Shown here: positions 1 to 4,370 of the stretch, one piece after another
Layout: every line of letters starts with the position of its first letter
How positions within the stretch are numbered: position 1 is the stretch's first letter
Assembly (NCBI GenBank): GCA_017382775.1
Contig: JAFNZQ010000095.1
Coordinates: 1 to 7,356, forward strand
Reading direction: 5' to 3'
Source: Spirochaetaceae bacterium
Lineage (GTDB): Bacteria; Spirochaetota; Spirochaetia; Treponematales; Treponemataceae
DNA length: 7,356 bases
The notes under the pieces: generated by a model
Seen by the model: only the letters and a program-made list of their open reading frames with translations
Told to the model about the DNA's origin: nothing
Database searches by the model: none
Position numbers and translations under genes: made by a program

Positions 1-228
1 GCGGGTTTTGGTACTGTCCACTATGGCGCCCACAAAAGGGTCGATCACCGCATCGAATACGCCGAAAAATGTCAGCATTATTCCGATTACGGCCAAGCCT
101 TGGTCGGAAAAACGTACAACGTCGGTTAAATGCACGAGAAGGTACATACTCACCAGTGAATAAAGGGCATCGCGGCCGATTGTTCCCAGTCCGAAACAGA
201 ATTTGTTAATCTTTGTTTGCCTATCCAT
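1..228 (-). CDS. GPH-family (MelB-like) sugar:cation symporter, N-terminal fragment
   Basis: Inner-membrane secondary transporter of the glycoside-pentoside-hexuronide family, expected to import a glycoside with Na+ or H+. Only the first 76 residues are present; the reading frame is open to the left edge. The start is the ATG at 228, preceded by AAGGAG (242-237) with an 8-nt spacer. Visible family hallmarks are FGLGTIGRD near residues 12-20, a first hydrophobic helix (about 21-38), and a second helix ending in FDAVIDPFVGAIVDSTKTR (58-76), the classic GPH signature. Asp20, Asp59 and Asp63 line up with MelB Asp19, Asp55 and Asp59, residues known to form the cation site, so the coupling site looks intact. 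The substrate cannot be read from this part; the neighbouring alpha-galactosidase makes an alpha-galactoside such as melibiose or raffinose the best guess (inference). It has its own promoter and is divergent from the beta-helix lipoprotein gene. Confidence 0.9.
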   Translation of the reverse strand, partial: MDRQTKINKFCFGLGTIGRDALYSLVSMYLLVHLTDVVRFSDQGLAVIGIMLTFFGVFDAVIDPFVGAIVDSTKTR

Positions 229-320
229 TTTTGTTTCTCCTTGGTTGAGTGCCTTTCCCCGTGGAAACAGTTGGAAGGCAACGGTTCAAGGTAATTTTGT
301 CGCAAAAATGCGGACATTCT

Positions 321-349
321 ATTATATCACAAAAACGGAATATTTGCAA
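321..349 (-). promoter_or_regulatory. Sigma70-type promoter for the GPH symporter
   Basis: Read on the minus strand, TTGCAA (349-344) and a perfect TATAAT (326-321) are separated by exactly 17 bp, and TGA immediately precedes the -10, giving an extended -10 element. The predicted transcription start is near 314, leaving an untranslated leader of about 85 nt before the ATG at 228. The leader ends in an AAGGAG ribosome binding site. I see no convincing riboswitch or attenuator fold in the leader. Confidence 0.75.
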
Positions 350-367
350 GAAATTTTTTTTGAAAAG

Positions 368-386
368 CAATTCCTCGGCGGAATTG
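368..386. promoter_or_regulatory. 7-5-7 inverted repeat upstream of the symporter promoter
   Basis: CAATTCC and GGAATTG form perfect 7-bp inverted arms around a 5-nt centre (TCGGC). The centre of the dyad, about 377, lies roughly 63 bp upstream of the predicted symporter start and 19 bp or more from its -35 box. That is where an activator dimer would typically bind, so an operator is one reading. A transcribed hairpin is less likely because no gene reading through this point is evident and no T-tract follows on either strand. The cognate regulator is not in the window. Confidence 0.4.
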
Positions 387-422
387 GGAGGACCTAATTT
401 TTGCGGAAAGGTTCTTCGGAAT

Positions 423-457
423 GTTCAAAATTGATGTAAAAATTGCATTTTTTGAAC
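423..457. repeat. Palindromic intergenic repeat, copy 1
   Basis: Arms GTTCAAAA (423-430) and TTTTGAAC (450-457) are perfect 8-bp inverted repeats flanking a 19-nt AT-rich centre containing AAAAATTGCAT. The copy at 486-519 has the same arms and a closely related centre. Flanking sequence (GGAAA..TTC..CG on the left, GGAAA..TT on the right) is also weakly shared, so the unit appears to be a degenerate ~63-bp tandem duplication. It could be a paired operator, a structural or curved DNA element, or a fragment of a palindromic repetitive element. Function is unknown. Confidence 0.7.
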
Positions 458-485
458 AAATTAGGGGGAAATTCAGCGAAAAAGC

Positions 486-519
486 GTTCAAAATCGATAA
501 AAATATTGCATTTTTGAAC
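486..519. repeat. Palindromic intergenic repeat, copy 2
   Basis: Same arms as copy 1, GTTCAAAA (486-493) and TTTTGAAC (512-519), around an 18-nt centre containing AAAATATTGCAT. It starts 63 bp after copy 1, six helical turns at 10.5 bp per turn, so both dyads would face the same side of the helix. The centre differs from copy 1 at several positions and by one base in length while both arms stay identical, which hints that the arms are what is maintained. Confidence 0.7.
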
Positions 520-536
520 ACTTCTGTTCCGGAAAA

Positions 537-566
537 TTGACGTCTTTTTGAAGAAAAACATAGATT
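537..566 (+). promoter_or_regulatory. Possible secondary promoter for the lipoprotein gene
   Basis: TTGACG (537-542) is followed after 18 bp by TAGATT (561-566), a 4-of-6 match to the -10 consensus. It lies upstream of the better promoter at 592-620. An orphan TTGACA at 569-574 has no usable -10 at 16-18 bp. In AT-rich DNA this could be chance. Confidence 0.25.
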
Positions 567-591
567 CGTTGACACAAAAACGGCAATTATA

Positions 592-620
592 TTGACGACT
601 GAATTGTAAAATACTATATT
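592..620 (+). promoter_or_regulatory. Sigma70-type promoter for the beta-helix lipoprotein gene
   Basis: TTGACG (592-597) and TATATT (615-620) are separated by an optimal 17 bp. Transcription would start near 627, giving a short leader of about 30 nt. The leader contains GGAG (647-650) placed 7 nt before the ATG at 658, which supports both the promoter and the chosen start codon. Confidence 0.7.
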
Positions 621-657
621 CTACTTGCGGAGAGGACAACTTTAACGGAGTTAAGTT

Positions 658-3600
658 ATGAAGAAAACTTTTTTAAGGTATGTTCCCAGTATCCTATGTT
701 GTTTATTCATTCTATGTGCTGCATGTAGTCAGACAATGCTGCGGAATGTTTTTTTGGAGGAGCTTTCCTCGCTGATTCCCGATTCCGACAAGCCATCGGA
801 GCCTTCAATTGAGAATAAATATGTGGAAGTAATTGATGATACCACACAGGTGTCCAGATTGGTTTTGGTGGAGAATGCCTTTAAGGAATTAAAAACCAAT
901 CATACATATAAATTGAGGGCAAATACGGAGGGGTCGCTGATAATTCCAACCAATGTCTGTATAACCATCGATTTGAACGGATATGTTTTTAGCCTAGATC
1001 CCAATCAGGGAAGAAGCGTTATTGAAAATCGAGGTAGCCTCTCCATTATAGATAGCGATGGGCTTAAAATTCATCGATTCAACCGAGACAATAGCGGTCA
1101 GTATCTTTGGGATGAACGGATTGATCAAACGGGAAAGCAGATTGTTTATGGCGGAATTATTACAGGTGGCAAAGCGGTTAATGGCGGTGGTATCAATTCA
1201 TCGGGTATGGTAAGGCTGCATGGAGGTTCCCTTGTTGGAAATTACGCTTCGGAATTGGGTGGCGGAATTTTCAATAATGGCGGTGTGGTTGACATATCCG
1301 GCGGCAATATCATTGGTAACTACGCAAAAGGTTCCGGCGGTGCCATTGCCAATCAAAGTGTTAAAAATATTATGGTTTATACGGAAGAGGTTGCATACGG
1401 TGATGCTTTCCCTGCGGTACATACCAGCTACGCAGTTATCAGCGACAATTATGAAAATACGAATGGGCATTTTTATATGGGAAAAAAGGAAGACGTTCCC
1501 ACGGGTTCCTACAATAAAATCGAAAATAATTCCGCCGGTGAAAGTGGTGCAGGAATTTATAACGCAGGAAGTGCCGACGCCTGGGCAATTATTCGGTTGG
1601 AATATGTGGAAATGCGAGGAAATGAAATTTTCAACAACGGCAAATCAGGCAGTTCAATTTACAATGGTCCACGGGGAATGATGGCCATCAATGACGGCAG
1701 AATTGCCGGCAAGATTTTTGCCACAGAGGCAAGTTCGATAATGGTTGAGCGTTCCGGAATTCTTGTGGATTACGTGGAAATACCGACTGACTGGCGTATC
1801 CGCTCCAAAGATGATGATACGGTGCAGCCGCTCTCGGATGGCGACGAAGAAGTCTACCATGATCCTTGTGATGATTGTCGCGATGTGTATGTTCCCACCA
1901 TTGAAGTTGCCGGAATTGCGGCAGTTGATGCCGGAGGACAGGAAGCGAAATTCCTCATATCTTCCGACGTTACCGGTGGCGGAAGCGAGTATTCGGGAAG
2001 CAACATAGATTTGAATAGGCTTTCCAACAAAAGTACCATCCACCTTTGTTACGACATTTTTTTGGAACGTCCCATTGTAATTCCCAAAGGCAAGGAATTT
2101 ACCATTGATTTGGCGGGACGTGTTATATCCGGCACAGTTAATACCAATGGCAGTTCCCTAATTATCAATCACGGAACTTTGAACATAATTGACAGTAACA
2201 ACACGTCCCATAATACGGTTTTCATAGATGATACAATTTATGATTTCACAGGAGGCGTCATCACCGGAGGTAACGCCGATAATGGTGGCGGTATTTTCAA
2301 TAACGGAAGCCTTTCGGTTTTCTCCGGAAATATAGTTGGAAACAGGGCAAAATACCGTGGCGGTGGAATTTACAATCATCTTGGTTCCACGGTGGACTTA
2401 AAGGGCACTTTGTCAAAGGGGAAGGTGATAATTTCCCACAATCAAACTTATGGCAACGGCGGTGGAATATACAGCGTCGGTAGCTTGTCCGTTTTTGTGT
2501 CCAACTCTTGCGACCTTGGTGATGGCGAACAATCTGTTTCAATCACCGAGAATATTGCAGGACGACATGGTGGCGGAATTTTCTGCGGAGATATGTTTGT
2601 TTCAACTCCCAAGGATTGTTATGTTGTAATAGCCAACAATACAAGTAAGTTACAACTGAATGGTTTTAATATTTCTGTTATAAACAATTTGCACATTATG
2701 GGCGGAACTTTCTCCTCGGAAAATGATTCGACTCTTGGCTTTAATCTAAAAAGTGTTGTTGCATTCGTTCTAATTACAAATGGCAGTTTTCCCGGATTAT
2801 CCCAATCCCACGTAGAAAAATGGATGGCTCCCGGCTCTGTCTTTCAAAACAGTGTGGTTACTTGCCACAATGAGATTCATGTAATAAACAAAAACGGCAT
2901 ATCCAAGGAGACAGTTGCTTCATCCTTACTTGATTTGCAGGATGGTTCCACCTACAAACTCCTTGATGATGTAACTCTAAATGTTCCTTTGCATGTGAAG
3001 GCAGGAACTACCGTAAATTTGGACTTAAATGGCCATGTCCTCAGCGCTATGGGCTTCATCACCAACATTGACAGACAAGGGTACAATGCAGTTATTCGCG
3101 TTTACGGAACATTGAACATTACGGATTCTGACCCTAAAAAGGTCCATTATTTCAACAGGCTGGATAATATTGATAAGAAATCCGGTGATTTTTGGCTTTT
3201 AGCTGACGGAATTTCTCCCAATGAGATTAAAGGTGGAGTTATCACCGGTGGCGGAAAGAATTTGATTTTGGACGAATGCCTGCGTATTCCTTGCGACAAT
3301 AATAATATTATGGGCGGAGGAATTTTAGTTGGGGATAAGGCTGTTTTGAATATGGATGGCGGTAGCGTCGTGGGGAATCTTGCAGCCTACGGTGGTGGAA
3401 TTTACTGCGGAGAAGCAGCGAAGGTCAATCTGCGAAATGTTAGAATAACAGGTAATCATGCGGAACAGGGTGGAGGAATTTATTCAGAACCCTTTTGCAG
3501 CATCACTATTTCAAACGGCAGCATTGACAATAATGTGGCACGGCATTACGGTGGCGGAATTGCAAATTATGGTAAATCAAAGGTGACCATGACAAATGTT

Positions 3601-4314
3601 GACATTCAGGGAAATCAAGTTCAATATTGCGGCAAAGGTGCAGGTATTTTCACCGAGGGCACAATATCCATGCAAGACGGTTTTATACGCAAAAATGTGG
3701 GCTTTTCCGGTGTTAATAAAACCGTTGTGGGCGGGGCAATTTATTCCAATGGCGGAACTGTTGTTTTGTCCGGAGATTTGGAAGTTGCGAACAACGAACT
3801 TTGGAATACCGATATGTACAAAGAAACCTTTCTGGGCTTTAACGAAGACATTCCCTCTTTGGCAAGTGTTCCCGGAATTTATTTGTCCGGAGGAAGTTTA
3901 ACAATTTATGATGTGGTAAAAATTTGTGACAATTATACCTACACTTACGATTTTTCCAAAGGTGATTTTATCCCCATTGTATATAACGAAAATGAAGCCA
4001 CCAATGCCAACTATGATTTCGTTTGGAAAACTGCGGCTGCCGTTATTCAAATGGATGCAAGCCAATTAACCGTATTTGGTAGCGATTATGGCGGTCATGA
4101 AGGTTTCTTTTCCGGAATTGGGCTTGCCGGTGGTCCCATTTATGACGTTGGACTTTATTATGATTATAAAGTTTCTCCGGTGAATATTCATAATTGCTAC
4201 ATTGGTCGCGACATAATACTTTCCACCCAATGGAAATATGTTCCCCAAGAGCCTAACTTTTCCAGCAGAGGTAATCGATACAAATTAAAGACCTTTCCGT
4301 TTTTTGTCCAATGA
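658..4314 (+). CDS. Large beta-helix repeat lipoprotein, three tandem modules (function unknown)
   Basis: A 1218-residue predicted exported protein. The start at 658 has GGAG 7 nt upstream and gives a signal peptide: basic KK at residues 2-3, a hydrophobic stretch at about 8-22, and a lipobox-like L-C-A-A-C with the lipidated cysteine at 23. Position -3 is Cys rather than the usual Leu/Val/Ile, so type I cleavage is possible. The rest is glycine-rich right-handed beta-helix sequence with GGGI/GGAI and GNxA motifs about 26 residues apart, resembling chlamydial Pmp-type repeats and the large glycine-rich surface proteins of Clostridia and spirochaetes. Three long modules begin near residues 72, 455 and 753. 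Each opens with a strand ending in DLNG or DLAG, then a GTLNIxDS-like strand, then GGxITGG and the GGGI ladder. No catalytic residues, sorting signal, SLH domain or autotransporter barrel is visible. Several cysteines, including CDDC at 404-407, suit an anaerobe. Likely surface-exposed; adhesion or glycan binding is a guess. Confidence 0.85.
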   Translation: MKKTFLRYVPSILCCLFILCAACSQTMLRNVFLEELSSLIPDSDKPSEPSIENKYVEVIDDTTQVSRLVLVENAFKELKTNHTYKLRANTEGSLIIPTNVCITIDLNGYVFSLDPNQGRSVIENRGSLSIIDSDGLKIHRFNRDNSGQYLWDERIDQTGKQIVYGGIITGGKAVNGGGINSSGMVRLHGGSLVGNYASELGGGIFNNGGVVDISGGNIIGNYAKGSGGAIANQSVKNIMVYTEEVAYGDAFPAVHTSYAVISDNYENTNGHFYMGKKEDVPTGSYNKIENNSAGESGAGIYNAGSADAWAIIRLEYVEMRGNEIFNNGKSGSSIYNGPRGMMAINDGRIAGKIFATEASSIMVERSGILVDYVEIPTDWRIRSKDDDTVQPLSDGDEEVYHDPCDDCRDVYVPTIEVAGIAAVDAGGQEAKFLISSDVTGGGSEYSGSNIDLNRLSNKSTIHLCYDIFLERPIVIPKGKEFTIDLAGRVISGTVNTNGSSLIINHGTLNIIDSNNTSHNTVFIDDTIYDFTGGVITGGNADNGGGIFNNGSLSVFSGNIVGNRAKYRGGGIYNHLGSTVDLKGTLSKGKVIISHNQTYGNGGGIYSVGSLSVFVSNSCDLGDGEQSVSITENIAGRHGGGIFCGDMFVSTPKDCYVVIANNTSKLQLNGFNISVINNLHIMGGTFSSENDSTLGFNLKSVVAFVLITNGSFPGLSQSHVEKWMAPGSVFQNSVVTCHNEIHVINKNGISKETVASSLLDLQDGSTYKLLDDVTLNVPLHVKAGTTVNLDLNGHVLSAMGFITNIDRQGYNAVIRVYGTLNITDSDPKKVHYFNRLDNIDKKSGDFWLLADGISPNEIKGGVITGGGKNLILDECLRIPCDNNNIMGGGILVGDKAVLNMDGGSVVGNLAAYGGGIYCGEAAKVNLRNVRITGNHAEQGGGIYSEPFCSITISNGSIDNNVARHYGGGIANYGKSKVTMTNVDIQGNQVQYCGKGAGIFTEGTISMQDGFIRKNVGFSGVNKTVVGGAIYSNGGTVVLSGDLEVANNELWNTDMYKETFLGFNEDIPSLASVPGIYLSGGSLTIYDVVKICDNYTYTYDFSKGDFIPIVYNENEATNANYDFVWKTAAAVIQMDASQLTVFGSDYGGHEGFFSGIGLAGGPIYDVGLYYDYKVSPVNIHNCYIGRDIILSTQWKYVPQEPNFSSRGNRYKLKTFPFFVQ
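871..1755 (+). repeat. Beta-helix module 1 of the lipoprotein
   Basis: Encodes about residues 72-366. The cap strand TIDLNG is at about 103-108, GSLSIIDSD at 126-134, then GGIITGG (165-171), GGGI at 176 and 201, GGAI at 227, GAGI at 297 and a decayed GSSI at 331. The repeat spacing is regular (25-26 residues) at first and then becomes irregular, with about 70 residues of less repetitive sequence between 230 and 297. A linker of about 85 residues containing CDDC follows before module 2. Confidence 0.7.
2020..2802 (+). repeat. Beta-helix module 2 of the lipoprotein
   Basis: Encodes about residues 455-715. The cap strand FTIDLAG is at 481-487, GTLNIIDSN at 506-514, GGVITGG at 532-538, and GGGI at 543, 568, 601 and 638, with spacing that lengthens from 25 to 37 residues. 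It is the shortest module. It lacks the K-[IV]-H-[RY]-F-N-R insert that modules 1 and 3 carry between the IxDS strand and the GGxITGG motif, having instead a shorter loop. Confidence 0.7.
2914..4227 (+). repeat. Beta-helix module 3 of the lipoprotein
   Basis: Encodes about residues 753-1190. The cap strand VNLDLNG is at 786-792, GTLNITDSD at 817-825, KVHYFNR at 828-834, GGVITGG at 859-865, then GGGI at 886, 912, 938 and 965, GAGI at 994 and GGAI at 1025. Spacing is the most regular of the three modules (26, 26, 27, 29, 31). After about 1045 the motif fades into non-glycine-rich beta-strand sequence that probably caps the helix at the C-terminus. Confidence 0.7.
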
Positions 4315-4329
4315 AGGGAACTTTCCGTA

Positions 4330-4365
4330 CTTCCGATAACCGAAGATGCTTTCGTTTATCGGAAG
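4330..4365. terminator. Shared hairpin between convergent genes
   Basis: CTTCCGATAA (4330-4339) pairs perfectly with TTATCGGAAG (4356-4365). After one mismatch, CGAA (4341-4344) pairs with TTCG (4351-4354) around a 6-nt loop. The hairpin begins 15 nt after the lipoprotein stop and 5 nt after the GH36 stop on the other strand, so it most likely ends transcription from both sides. There is no proper T-tract: only TTTT at 4378-4381 on the plus side and none on the minus side. It may therefore act mainly as a 3'-end stabilising or pausing structure. Confidence 0.65.
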
Positions 4366-4370
4366 CCGAA

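Larger units (their letters stand above)
229..657. other. Divergent intergenic region with two promoters and palindromic repeats
   Basis: This 429-bp spacer separates the divergently transcribed symporter and lipoprotein genes. It is visibly AT-rich compared with the flanking coding DNA. It contains one sigma70-like promoter reading left (321-349), one reading right (592-620), a possible weaker right-reading promoter (537-566), a 7-5-7 inverted repeat (368-386), and two copies of a 34-35-bp palindromic element (423-457 and 486-519). The short open frames that cross it on the minus strand contain a duplicated peptide that merely mirrors the DNA repeat. They lack convincing ribosome binding sites, so I do not call genes here. 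Confidence 0.8.

Noticed and set aside
435..447. Catabolite-repression (cre) site in TGTAAAAATTGCA
   Set aside because: Thirteen rather than fourteen bases, no central CG, and the half-site is lost in the second copy.
423..519. CRISPR array or phage attachment site
   Set aside because: Only two degenerate copies, no uniform spacer series, no cas or integrase gene, and imperfect identity between copies.
327..639. Two overlapping minus-strand open frames (327-575 and 394-639) with repeated peptide NAIF-SILN
   Set aside because: The repeated peptide is a translation of the 63-bp DNA duplication. Neither frame has a convincing ribosome binding site, and both overlap promoter elements.
1220..1681. 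Internal open frames within the lipoprotein gene (for example 1220-1681 and 3596-3901 on plus, 1654-2043 on minus)
   Set aside because: Out-of-frame by-products of glycine-rich repeat codons; no ribosome binding site and no recognisable domain.
4200..4314. C-terminal autotransporter barrel or cell-wall sorting signal in the lipoprotein
   Set aside because: No LPxTG, no hydrophobic anchor with basic tail, no SLH domain, and far too short beyond the beta-helix for a translocator barrel.
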